Program-made: the position numbers and the translations under genes
In this document: one piece after another, positions 16,382 through 24,291 of the stretch
How positions within the stretch are numbered: the first letter of the stretch is position 1
How the letters are laid out: the number at the start of each line of letters is the position of its first letter
Source of the DNA: a bacterium
GTDB lineage: Bacteria; Armatimonadota; UBA5829
NCBI GenBank assembly: GCA_021371935.1
Contig: JAJFVF010000002.1
Span: 1 to 64,000 of the forward strand
Direction of reading: 5' to 3'
Length of the DNA stretch: 64,000 nt
The notes under the pieces: generated by a model
What the model was told of the DNA's origin: nothing
The model's input: the letters and a program-made list of their open reading frames with translations, nothing else
Database searches by the model: none

Positions 16382-18000
16382 GATTGAGCCTCCTTAACTT
16401 TCACTTTCACCTGGTCCTTATCTGCCAGCAGCTGAAGCTGGTTCAATTCCGGCTGGCTGGCTGTCGCTTTCTGAAGTTGGGCGAGTGCATTAGCATAATC
16501 AAATTGGGCATCCACATAATTGTATCTTGCCTGGGCCAGATCGGACTGCGCATTTGTAACCTCCACCCAAACAGCGACGCCCGAACTGTAACGGTCATTG
16601 GCTATTGCCAGGGCATCTTCGGCAAGTTTGACGGCATGCGCCGTAGTCTTGGTGCGAAGTGCCGCATTTTGAAGATCGAGAGCTGCTTTGCGAACTTCTT
16701 TTGCAACTGCAATTTTTTGTTTATTAAGACTTGCAAGTGAGTTTTGAACTTCTGCTCTTGCCTGTCTGACCTTTGCTTTAGTGACACCGCCGTCGCATAA
16801 GGGCACATTCAACGTAAGGCCCGCCTGCCACGATGCCTTATCTGTCGTTGTACCGCTAGGATTAAAATCATAACTGGGACCACCGCTAAGGCTCAGCGAT
16901 GGACGCATACCAGTTTTTTGCAGATTTACATTTGTTTGAGAGAGTGTGACTTGTATCTGCGCAGACTTGATTTCAGGGCGCTTTGCATAGGCCTGATTTA
17001 CACACTCCGGTATATTCACCGAATCTGTGTCTACCGGCACATCAATTGCTGCCACCTGGGTCGGATTGTTTACATCAATACCAAGCACCGCGTTAAGTGA
17101 TGACTGTGCCACACGAACATCGTTTTGAGAAGCGATAAGCTGCTGGTTCAGGTTATCGAGATTGACTTCGGCGCTTGTTACGTCATATTTGGCAACAGTA
17201 CCTTCTTTGAATTTGTCGCTGACAATGTCCAGACTCTGCTTGGCATCATCCACTGAAGCCTGGTTGACAGCCATCTGACCACAGGCTCGGAGCAGATCAT
17301 AATATGCGCTTTTCACGTCGACTATCAACTGCTCAGAAACAGACACCATAGACAAATATTCAGCCTGGAACTGATACTTTGCAATATCGGACGAGTATCT
17401 GAGTTGGTGTGAGACATCAAGCGGCAGAGTAACCGTCAGACCGGCAATATTATCAGGTGATGAAACAAGATCTACCGTTTGCCCACCTGAAGTTACCGTT
17501 TGCGTAATAGGTCCCTGAAGCGTAGCGGACAACGTTGCGTTAAAAGTCGGATTAAACTGAGCGCGTGCCTCTTCAACCGATCCTCTGGAACTCTCGACAT
17601 TGCTCAACGCAGCCTGAATCTCCGGGCTGTTCTTGAATGCGATCTCCAGAGCCTGCTCCAAGGTTATGGGCTCTCTCATGATATCCGGCACCGGCGCAGA
17701 CGAGACTTCAGGCGCTCGTGTGTTCATTGTCCTTCCGCATGAAGGTCCCGGCGTTGTAATAATATCCGATTTGCAGGGCTCTGCCAGATGTGTTTTTGCT
17801 GCCGGAATGCATATTGCTTCCGATTTCACTGCGGCCGGCTTTGGGGGAAGCTCAGGGCCTTTGTCTTGCGGACAGACCGACGGTATGATCGCCTGTGATG
17901 GGCTGAACTCCACATCCTGCGCAGTGGTTTCCGCTCCGGCGCAAGCAGAGACGACGCAAAAAACCATCGCTCCGATTGCAACTATCTTAAGTCTGGTCAT
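16378..18000 (-). CDS. TolC-family outer-membrane efflux channel
   Basis: This 540-residue outer-membrane channel subunit has a signal peptide (MTRLKIVAIGAMVFCVVSAC), a proline-rich linker to about residue 105, and then two OEP repeats. The first begins ITLEQALEIAFKNSPEIQAA; the second contains AYAKRPEIKSAQIQV. Both continue as long amphipathic helices and strands (LGLTVTLPLDVSHQL, AGLTLNVPLCDGG). The linker of about 75 residues is longer than in TolC and has several cysteines (SVCPQDKG, CIPAAK, CKSD, GPSCGR), which is unusual. It comes first among the three transport genes, just after the TetR gene. Confidence 0.92.
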   Translation of the reverse strand: MTRLKIVAIGAMVFCVVSACAGAETTAQDVEFSPSQAIIPSVCPQDKGPELPPKPAAVKSEAICIPAAKTHLAEPCKSDIITTPGPSCGRTMNTRAPEVSSAPVPDIMREPITLEQALEIAFKNSPEIQAALSNVESSRGSVEEARAQFNPTFNATLSATLQGPITQTVTSGGQTVDLVSSPDNIAGLTVTLPLDVSHQLRYSSDIAKYQFQAEYLSMVSVSEQLIVDVKSAYYDLLRACGQMAVNQASVDDAKQSLDIVSDKFKEGTVAKYDVTSAEVNLDNLNQQLIASQNDVRVAQSSLNAVLGIDVNNPTQVAAIDVPVDTDSVNIPECVNQAYAKRPEIKSAQIQVTLSQTNVNLQKTGMRPSLSLSGGPSYDFNPSGTTTDKASWQAGLTLNVPLCDGGVTKAKVRQARAEVQNSLASLNKQKIAVAKEVRKAALDLQNAALRTKTTAHAVKLAEDALAIANDRYSSGVAVWVEVTNAQSDLAQARYNYVDAQFDYANALAQLQKATASQPELNQLQLLADKDQVKVKVKEAQS

Positions 18001-18030
18001 TTCAACCTCCTACTAAGGTACTGCTTGTAT

Positions 18031-18045
18031 ACTGAACGGTCAGTC
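18031..18045. promoter_or_regulatory. Probable TetR operator upstream of the efflux genes
   Basis: ACTGAACGGTCAGTC is a near-perfect palindrome. It shares the TGAACG core and flanking ACT with the site at 18747-18762 on the other side of the tetR gene. It lies 30 bases before the start of the tolC-like gene, so the local TetR probably represses the pump genes here. Confidence 0.65.
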
Positions 18046-18126
18046 AATAAGCTGTGCAAAAAATACCTGCCACTTCCTCCAGCAGGTTGTTGTGCTCATC
18101 GGGCTGCTGATACCTCAAGCGTTGGA

Positions 18127-18726
18127 TCAGCAGTTATTGGAAATTCCATGTGCCAGAATATCCATTGCAAAATCAATGTCTTTTTCAGGATTCTGATCCT
18201 CATCTCCATGCAGATACATCATAATCAGGGAATGCATCAGCCCGTTTATCATATGCACAGCTTTTTGGGGATTCAATTCCCTAATCTCTCCCCGCTCGAT
18301 TCCCTTCTCCACTATTCTAGCTAGGATATATGAAATTTTGTTAAAATTCTCTCTGGCATGTTCGTCAAATACAAGACTCCCTTCAAGCTCCGCCCGCATG
18401 CCTAAACGACCGATATTGGGTCTGTTTATGTGCAACTGCCGAAACTGCTCAATAAAGTGCCGAATCTTCTCAAAGGCATTGCCGTTGAAATCATAAGCAC
18501 TTTCGGCAGTTCTGATAATATGCTCGCCTCCATCCTTGATAATAGAAATGTAGAGATCACGTTTATCTTTGAAGTAATAATATATTAGTGCTCGTCCTAC
18601 ACCCGCTGACTCTGTGATGTCGGTTATGGATGTTGCATCGTAGCCCTTATCAGCAAAAAGCTGCTCTGCAGCACTCATTATCCGCCGTTTCACATCAGGT
18701 TGTGCGCCAGACTTATTTGACATCAT
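18127..18726 (-). CDS. TetR/AcrR-family transcriptional repressor
   Basis: The protein is about 199 residues long. The N-terminal HTH is typical: VKRRIMSAAEQLFADKGYDA, TSITDITESAGVGRALIYYY and FKDKRDLYISIIKDGG. The C-terminal ligand-binding half is helical and ends in a region conserved in many YcdC-like repressors (LNPQKAVHMINGLMHSL). ATG 18726 is preferred because GGAGG lies 6 bases upstream; an earlier ATG at 18732 abuts that box. Similar palindromes flank the gene, so it probably represses itself and the pump operon, with release by a pump substrate. Confidence 0.9.
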   Translation of the reverse strand: MMSNKSGAQPDVKRRIMSAAEQLFADKGYDATSITDITESAGVGRALIYYYFKDKRDLYISIIKDGGEHIIRTAESAYDFNGNAFEKIRHFIEQFRQLHINRPNIGRLGMRAELEGSLVFDEHARENFNKISYILARIVEKGIERGEIRELNPQKAVHMINGLMHSLIMMYLHGDEDQNPEKDIDFAMDILAHGISNNC

Positions 18727-18746
18727 GCACATCCTCCGTATCTATA

Positions 18747-18762
18747 GACTGAACGTTCATTC
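18747..18762. promoter_or_regulatory. Probable TetR autoregulatory operator
   Basis: GACTGAACGTTCATTC contains the perfect 10-base palindrome TGAACGTTCA, about 20 bases upstream of the tetR start. It matches the 18031-18045 site, so the pair is internally consistent evidence for a two-site TetR regulon. Confidence 0.65.
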
Positions 18763-18819
18763 TAATTGTTCCACACGTAAAATAGATTGTCAATAGGAAA
18801 GCCATGAATGGATCTGGGG

Positions 18820-19030
18820 ACACCGAGCATGGGAAAGACGTCGAGCAGTATTTCAACACCTTTCAATGTTAATCCTAGATCCAATCGTCGTTTTCTTATG
18901 TGCTCTCCTAAGCAATTTACGCTAAGTAAATTGCACTTCTCAGCATAAAATCCGTATATGTTAAAGTACAATCTCTAATACAAGTTTATGGGCGTAATTT
19001 ACTTAGTGTCCTTGGCTCGTGTGGATATGC
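18820..19030 (-). pseudogene. Tandem XRE HTH gene remnant, N-terminal part only (copy B)
   Basis: The minus strand encodes LGEHIRKRRLDLGLTLKGVE, nearly identical to the first HTH of copy A, and then loses similarity at a proline-rich junction. The second HTH is absent. Compared with copy A, the sequence just ahead of LGEHIRK is split by about 95 extra bases (18912-19006), beyond which the matching upstream sequence (GTCCTTGG..GTGTGGATA) resumes. It is clearly non-functional. Confidence 0.7.
18912..19006. mobile_element. Short MITE-like insertion inside XRE copy B
   Basis: About 95 bases are present here but absent from the aligned copy A. The left end has CTAAGTAAATTGC (18922-18934), itself the right arm of a small palindrome GCAATTTA/TAAATTGC. 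The right end has GCGTAATTTACTTAG (18992-19006), an inverted match. The element is AT-rich and encodes nothing. The inverted ends and the clean interruption of an aligned repeat fit a non-autonomous miniature transposon; a target duplication is not certain. Confidence 0.5.
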
Positions 19031-19142
19031 AATCAGAAGTGGCTTTTGAGCTTGAAGCACTATATGGCAAAATGGCAACACAACCCAGCCAGAATTCCCC
19101 AAAAAACCGGTATCTTTCAGTTAAATACTGTTCACTGATTGT
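19007..19142 (+). repeat. XRE-element repeat, non-coding part of copy B
   Basis: It aligns with 11180-11310 in the same orientation and includes the ACTATATGGCAAAATGGC stretch and the 28-base block at 19115-19142. The block ends 44 bases before the stop codon of the Ycf46-like gene, the same distance seen for fragment D and the FG-GAP gene. The whole gap 18727-19185 holds only this repeat, the miniature insertion and the tetR promoter. Confidence 0.6.
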
Positions 19143-19185
19143 GATGACAATCAAACTAAACCGACTATCAGCAGTTAGCCATGCA

Positions 19186-20760
19186 TCACAGTTCAATCTT
19201 TCTTCCTGATATAAACCCGGTACTCTGAGTTGCACTTGCAGGACGAGCACGGTCTCGCGCCCAATCTCTGAGTTTTTCAATATCTTCTTTCATCGTGCGA
19301 TACAGAGGGACCGTTGCCCGAATACTAGCCAAGAGAGCATCAGTTGATAGTTCTTGACTCTTGTCAAACACATCGAATAGCGCCGAGGAAACAGCTTCCT
19401 CAATCTCGGCTCCGCTGAAGCCATCGGATGCCTCAGCGAGTTGGGGCAAGTCAAACGTCTCAGAATTGCGCCCGCGTTTTTTGATGTGAATTTTGAATAT
19501 CTCGACTCGGTCGGTTCGATCCGGTAAGTCGACAAAGAATATCTCATCGAAGCGACCTTTGCGGAGCAGTTCCGGCGGCAGTTGAGAAATGTTGTTTGCG
19601 GTAGCTATAACAAATACTGGTGCAGTCTTCTCCTGCAGCCAGGTAATAAACGTTCCAAAAACGCGTGAAGTCGTGCCGGCATCCGAGAAAGATGAACTCT
19701 GCGTCCCTGCAAAAGCCTTCTCTATTTCGTCCATCCACAATATTGCCGGAGCGACAGACTCCGCGACGCGCATTGCCTGTCTGACATTTTCTTCGGAGGA
19801 CCCGACAAGACTCGAAAACACTCGGCCCAAGTCGAGTCTTAAGAGTGGAACGCGCCAATAAGAAGCGAGAGCTTTCGCACAAAGACTTTTTCCACAGCCT
19901 TGAACGCCGATTAGAAGTGCTCCCTTTGGGGACGGCAGCCCGAACTTTCGAGCTTCGGATGAAAAAGCTGACCGACGCTTTCTGAGCCAATCCTTAAGCT
20001 CTTCCATGCCGCCCACATTGCCGAACTCCTCAGATGCCCTGTAATATTCCAGCATTCCAGACTTGCGGATGATCTGCTCTTTCTCCGACAGGATGATCGG
20101 AACATCTTTGTCGGAGAGACCGCCTGTCTTTACGAGAGTTTTAGCGAATACGTTCTCTGCCTCGTTAATTGTCAGACCCATCGCCGCGTTAACCAGTGAT
20201 TCCTTGGAAGCATCACTCAGATTGACATTTAATCCTGCGTTTTTGTTGACCTCGTCTACGGTGTTTTCGAGCAGTTCGGTCACATCCTCGCGTCCGGGCA
20301 GGCCGAAATCGATTACACTGATCTCTTTTTCCAGTTCGAACGGCAAACGAAGAGTCGGAGAAACCAATATAAGCGTTTTATAGCTGTTTTTGAGGAATAG
20401 CGCCACCTCACGCACCTTGCGAATGACTGCCGGGTCTGAAAGATAAGGATGAAAGTCCTTAAAAACGTATATGGCGGGGTCCATCATATCAAGAACCTGG
20501 TTTAGCGCAACAACCGGATCACATGTCTTTGCATCGACATTGCGCTGTGACTGGGGTGATGTGCCATGCGGGACTATTCCACGGCAGACGGACCAGGAAA
20601 AGACTTTCTTTTCGCGCTTTGCTGCTATCTCAGCAATTGAATCCTCCACACGTGTCTCCTCCCAACTGACAACATATATTACCGGATATCTGGCCCTGAC
20701 CAATACCTCTATCTCGTCCAGTGCCGCATTCCTATTTGATTTCTTGGTTTGTTCCGCCAT
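19186..20760 (-). CDS. Ycf46-like AAA ATPase
   Basis: The 524-residue ATPase resembles the plastid/cyanobacterial Ycf46 family. An N-terminal part of about 240 residues (LVRARYPVIYVVSWEETRVE, IYVFKDFHPYL) precedes one AAA module: Walker A GVQGCGKSL near 285, Walker B ILWMDEIEKAF, sensor VFVIATANN and arginine-finger region LLRKGRFDEIFFVDLP. A helical lid follows (SDGFSGAEIEEAVSSALFD). ATG 20760 is chosen over 20781 because GGAGG lies 8 bases before it. It overlaps the radical SAM gene by 29 bases and ends the seven-gene operon that also carries DUF1257-like and DUF2997 genes, known partners of this family. The target protein is unknown. Confidence 0.9.
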   Translation of the reverse strand: MAEQTKKSNRNAALDEIEVLVRARYPVIYVVSWEETRVEDSIAEIAAKREKKVFSWSVCRGIVPHGTSPQSQRNVDAKTCDPVVALNQVLDMMDPAIYVFKDFHPYLSDPAVIRKVREVALFLKNSYKTLILVSPTLRLPFELEKEISVIDFGLPGREDVTELLENTVDEVNKNAGLNVNLSDASKESLVNAAMGLTINEAENVFAKTLVKTGGLSDKDVPIILSEKEQIIRKSGMLEYYRASEEFGNVGGMEELKDWLRKRRSAFSSEARKFGLPSPKGALLIGVQGCGKSLCAKALASYWRVPLLRLDLGRVFSSLVGSSEENVRQAMRVAESVAPAILWMDEIEKAFAGTQSSSFSDAGTTSRVFGTFITWLQEKTAPVFVIATANNISQLPPELLRKGRFDEIFFVDLPDRTDRVEIFKIHIKKRGRNSETFDLPQLAEASDGFSGAEIEEAVSSALFDVFDKSQELSTDALLASIRATVPLYRTMKEDIEKLRDWARDRARPASATQSTGFISGRKIEL

Positions 20761-21910
20761 TGTGCTTTCCTCCACATTCAAGCGCTCTTATCACATCTAA
20801 AAGCTCGCTATGTAAATGCAATATGCCGACCCGTCCATCAGGTCGAATTGTGACTGTAGTCGATATTTCGCCTTTACCTATACTCCTGTCATTACAACAA
20901 GCTGCATAAAGAGGCTTTTTCCAACTTCGAGTGTTTAGACCGTATGACTCAACAATCTCCAACGCCCGCTTTTCTTCATCAGGCAGCAATGAGCGGCACA
21001 GCGCCGGATCATCAAGAGCCCCGAAGTATGGAGTGTATTGGAACATTAGATTAAACGGCACACCCGGCAAGTTTTCGCTGACCCACTTGGCAATCGGGAT
21101 CAAGCAGCAATCAATATGTCCGGGTAACAACAAGTGTCGAATTATCAGGTCACCGGATTCGTAGGCCAGCTTAAAGTTCCGCTTTGCAATAGACACATAT
21201 CCGTTCACCGCGCCTAAGTCTTTGGCGCACGCGTTGCAGCCGAACTTAAAATCGCCGAGGTAGAGATCAACAATACCATCAAGCAGCCGCATTGTCTGAT
21301 TGGACATAAAAAAATTCGAATTCCAGACTATTAGCACCGGCGTATCAAGCAACTGAAGAGTACGCAAAATCGTTGGCAGATGGCACGTCGGCTCTCCGCC
21401 TATGAGGTTCAGGTTGATCGAGCCTTCGGCATGTCTGGCCGATATCAGCTTTGCAAAATCCTCCGGAACCACGCAATCCCCTAGATCAGAATGCTGAAGC
21501 GATTGCCAGCTATAGCAAAACTTGCATCGGAGATTACACCCCGAAAAAAACACTTCATGCGACGGAACCAGCGGAGGCTCTTCTCCCCACAGTATCTGCT
21601 CAAAGAAATAGTGACTGTCTCGTCTTATTCCACATATCCCGACTTCACCTGCCTGCCTGTTGGCCCCACACCTATGCTCACACAAATTGCACGATTCGAG
21701 CATATGACTTGCTATTTCCGATTTCACATCCAACAAAGAAGTCGAACCGGCATGGTTGCTGTCAATCGAATAATCGAGTGCCGATTCGTGGATATGCCAA
21801 AGCTCTTCTACCGCTGCATACCTCTCAACGCTAATATGCCGGTGCGCTGACTGCCAAAAAGCAGGCAATCGTTTTCCAGTGGCGATATGCTTGTAGTTAT
21901 CCAATTCCAT
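20732..21910 (-). CDS. Radical SAM protein (PflX/COG1313-like)
   Basis: This 392-residue enzyme has the radical SAM iron-sulfur motif CNLRCKFC near residue 123. Upstream is a cysteine-rich stretch CNLCEHRCGANRQAGEVGIC near 73-92 that typifies PflX/COG1313 proteins, often labelled putative pyruvate-formate-lyase activating enzymes although this activity is generally unproven. The barrel core is recognisable (INLNLIGGEPTCHLPTIL, VDLYLGDFKFG). The first about 70 residues lack known motifs. It overlaps pilT by 14 bases and the Ycf46-like gene by 29, so it is a firm member of the operon. No glycyl-radical enzyme is nearby, which argues for another substrate. Confidence 0.85.
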   Translation of the reverse strand: MELDNYKHIATGKRLPAFWQSAHRHISVERYAAVEELWHIHESALDYSIDSNHAGSTSLLDVKSEIASHMLESCNLCEHRCGANRQAGEVGICGIRRDSHYFFEQILWGEEPPLVPSHEVFFSGCNLRCKFCYSWQSLQHSDLGDCVVPEDFAKLISARHAEGSINLNLIGGEPTCHLPTILRTLQLLDTPVLIVWNSNFFMSNQTMRLLDGIVDLYLGDFKFGCNACAKDLGAVNGYVSIAKRNFKLAYESGDLIIRHLLLPGHIDCCLIPIAKWVSENLPGVPFNLMFQYTPYFGALDDPALCRSLLPDEEKRALEIVESYGLNTRSWKKPLYAACCNDRSIGKGEISTTVTIRPDGRVGILHLHSELLDVIRALECGGKHNGGTNQEIK

Positions 21911-22982
21911 CTGTAGAAACCGCAGCGCGCCTATCTTTTAGCGAACGCATTTCAGCCGGCACTTTGGCACGCGTCGCCGCAGTGTCGTATGTAATAATGC
22001 CCTGTTGATAGAGGTCACGCAAGCTGGAGTCCATGCTTTGCATATTTTGCGATTGACTAGTGGCGATGACGTTATACAGCGACTGAGTCTTGTTTTCTCT
22101 GATTATATTTCTGACGGCAGGATTAGCTATCATTACCTCAGTTGCCAATATGCGTCCGGGTTTATCCACTCTAGGCAGCAATTGTTGTGATATCACGGCT
22201 TCAAGGCTGGAGGCCATTTGCATGCGGACTTGTGTTTGTTGGGCAGGTGGGAAAACATCGATTATTCGGTCAACAGTCTGAGATGCATCAGGTGTATGAA
22301 GAGTGCTTATGACGAGATGTCCTGTTTCAGCCGCAGTCAACGCAGTAGCAATAGTCTCGAGATCCCTCATCTCACCAACTGCGATCACATCAGGATCTTG
22401 TCTCAGTATATGCACCAACGCTTTGCTGAATGAGTGGGTGTCGGTATGCACCTCCTGTTGAACAATTATACTCCGCTTGTTCGGGTGTACATACTCAATC
22501 GGGTCTTCGACCATAATGATCTTGCACCGTCTATCCCGATTGATAAGGTCGATCATTGAGTTCAGAGTGGTTGTTTTGCCGGATCCGGTCGGACCTGTAA
22601 TCAGTATCAAGCCCGATGGTTTCCTAGTGAGTTCTGCAGCGACAGGAGGTAAATTCAACTCCTCAAGGCTGTAGATATGCGTCATACCCACGCGCACAGA
22701 TGCTCCCAGTTCGCCTTGCTCGAAGTATATGCTGACTCTGAAGTATCCTACTTCAGGAATCTTCATGGAATAGCACAGCTGCAAGTCCTTAGTAAGCGTC
22801 TGTTTCTTCTCCTCAGAAAGTGTGTCAAGCAGCAGCCTACTAGTATCGGCGGGAGTCAGCGAATCGCCATTAGCCACAATTATCTCGCCGTTTATCCTCA
22901 AAACCGGCGGAACACCAACCATCAGATGCAGGTCCGATGCGCGTTTATTTACAGCTATCTTTAGTAAATCGATAAGTTCCAT
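21897..22982 (-). CDS. pilT: PilT-family type IV pilus retraction ATPase
   Basis: This hexameric ATPase normally drives pilus retraction from the cytoplasmic face of the inner membrane. At 361 residues it has the usual PilT length. Motifs in order: ASDLHLMVGVPPVLRINGEI, Walker A ITGPTGSGKTTTLNSM, the His/Asp boxes around VQQEVHTDTHSFSKAL, Walker B VIAVGEMRDLETI, and TGHLVISTLHTPDASQT. No other pilus gene is in the window; it sits inside the Ycf46-type operon, 7 bases from the signal-peptidase-like gene. An alternative is a PilT paralogue with a secretion role. Confidence 0.93.
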   Translation of the reverse strand: MELIDLLKIAVNKRASDLHLMVGVPPVLRINGEIIVANGDSLTPADTSRLLLDTLSEEKKQTLTKDLQLCYSMKIPEVGYFRVSIYFEQGELGASVRVGMTHIYSLEELNLPPVAAELTRKPSGLILITGPTGSGKTTTLNSMIDLINRDRRCKIIMVEDPIEYVHPNKRSIIVQQEVHTDTHSFSKALVHILRQDPDVIAVGEMRDLETIATALTAAETGHLVISTLHTPDASQTVDRIIDVFPPAQQTQVRMQMASSLEAVISQQLLPRVDKPGRILATEVMIANPAVRNIIRENKTQSLYNVIATSQSQNMQSMDSSLRDLYQQGIITYDTAATRAKVPAEMRSLKDRRAAVSTDGIG

Positions 22983-22989
22983 TCTTGTC

Positions 22990-24048
22990 CTATTTTCCTG
23001 TTGCTGATTTTCTGCCTATTATTTTCCGATGTTCGGGTGGTCCTGTTATTGCGATCACTCTTCCCAAAATGTTCGATCTCGATATCGTACCGGCATCAAG
23101 TATATCTCGAACACTTGGGGCATAATTGAAGTTTGGGACAATCCAATATTCGTTTTTGGCAAGAGCCTTGGCGCACTTGTTATATGATGAAGGCGCAAGG
23201 GCTTCTCCATGTGCTCCTGCAATGGGAGGAAGTCGAACATGCGCGATTTGTCCATTGACGCGTACCTTGCTGCCTATCTCTATTCTGTCACCGGGTGAGC
23301 CTACCAATTGACCGATGGATAGGACATGATAGTCGTTCCACCGAACTAAACCCACTACTGTGTCGCCTCGTTTCATATTGCCGGCAGACCATAGCAGTAA
23401 GGTATCACCACGTTTGAGGTCTGTAGAATAAGGCTCAGCAACTACCGTCATTACTCTCATAAATGGAGCAGCCGCAATCCGAAGAACCCAGTAATTCCCA
23501 CAATATAAACAAAACACTATCAGTCCAATGCCTATCCACACATAAGATCGATTGCTGATATCTCTCCTGCCAGGCCGAAGTGTGCAGATTGCTGCCGACA
23601 TCGAAAACATCGACAATGCCAGCAGGCAATACATAAACCAGCCTGAAACTGATGATCTGATAAAGGTGACTGTGAGCACAACCAGAACCATAGAGATGGT
23701 CAAAAGCTGCAAACCAGTCAGCTTTCGACCAACGATGTAGATATGTGCAATCCCCGGTACTGCAGAGAGCAATATCAGTCCAAACGTTTTAGGGGTTAGC
23801 CAGGTTCGCTGACAACTAAGTCTTTCCAACACAAACTTTGCCCGCTGGCTTGATCTTTCCAGGTCACGCCTCAGCATTCCAAATCCCCGGACGTTTTCCA
23901 GAGTCATACCTACTTTTTGACCAAGGGTACGGTCTTTTGCTCTTGGCGGCATAATACTTTCGCCGGCTACAGTTGTCAGCGACGTTGAGCACACGGCACA
24001 CTGTTTTCTACCCGGCATGTTCTCAAAACCGCAACTCGGACACTGCAT
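22990..24048 (-). CDS. Zinc-ribbon membrane protein with an inactive-looking signal peptidase I fold
   Basis: The 352-residue protein opens with a zinc ribbon (MQCPSCGFENMPGRKQCAVC). Several hydrophobic segments follow (about residues 90-195). A C-terminal domain is laid out like signal peptidase I (S26): LKRGDTLLLW, VGSPGDRIEI, VRVNGQ, EYWIVPNF and ILGRVIAITG match the GDxVLV, GLPGDxVEI, NG, GDN and IxGRA boxes. The usual catalytic serine aligns to Pro in PYSTDLKRGD, and the usual Lys-Arg before the GLPGD-like box is IGQLVG, so both catalytic residues appear to be missing. It may bind rather than cleave N-terminal segments. The genes on either side are 4 and 7 bases away. Confidence 0.7.
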   Translation of the reverse strand: MQCPSCGFENMPGRKQCAVCSTSLTTVAGESIMPPRAKDRTLGQKVGMTLENVRGFGMLRRDLERSSQRAKFVLERLSCQRTWLTPKTFGLILLSAVPGIAHIYIVGRKLTGLQLLTISMVLVVLTVTFIRSSVSGWFMYCLLALSMFSMSAAICTLRPGRRDISNRSYVWIGIGLIVFCLYCGNYWVLRIAAAPFMRVMTVVAEPYSTDLKRGDTLLLWSAGNMKRGDTVVGLVRWNDYHVLSIGQLVGSPGDRIEIGSKVRVNGQIAHVRLPPIAGAHGEALAPSSYNKCAKALAKNEYWIVPNFNYAPSVRDILDAGTISRSNILGRVIAITGPPEHRKIIGRKSATGK

Positions 24049-24052
24049 AGTA

Positions 24053-24274
24053 TTAGGTCCCTAGAGTTTTTGTGTGAGCCTGGGTGTGATCTATGATAGA
24101 AACATCCTGCCCCGGTTCATAAAACTCGCTCGTTAATTGCTGATCAGACACTTTGCCTATAGTACTAAATATCTGCACATAGTCGAGGCATTTCTTTCCC
24201 TTGGCGCCCTTGACCTTTACCTCGACTTGCCCTTTAGCGCTAATTTCTATTTCAAGTTCATGCTTATTTGCCAT
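24053..24274 (-). CDS. DUF2997-family small protein
   Basis: This is a 73-residue protein starting MANKHELEIEISAKGQVEVK. The pattern of two beta strands and the VKGAKGKKCLDYVQIF motif is that of DUF2997. These proteins are encoded next to DUF1257 (Ycf35) and Ycf46-like AAA genes in other bacteria, and the same three occur in this operon. ATG 24274 has GAGGGG upstream; a much longer in-frame extension to 24589 overlaps the TPR gene and is not credible. The C-terminal tail (residues 45-73) is variable. The function is unknown. Confidence 0.75.
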   Translation of the reverse strand: MANKHELEIEISAKGQVEVKVKGAKGKKCLDYVQIFSTIGKVSDQQLTSEFYEPGQDVSIIDHTQAHTKTLGT

Positions 24275-24291
24275 TTCGACCCCTCGCCTGA

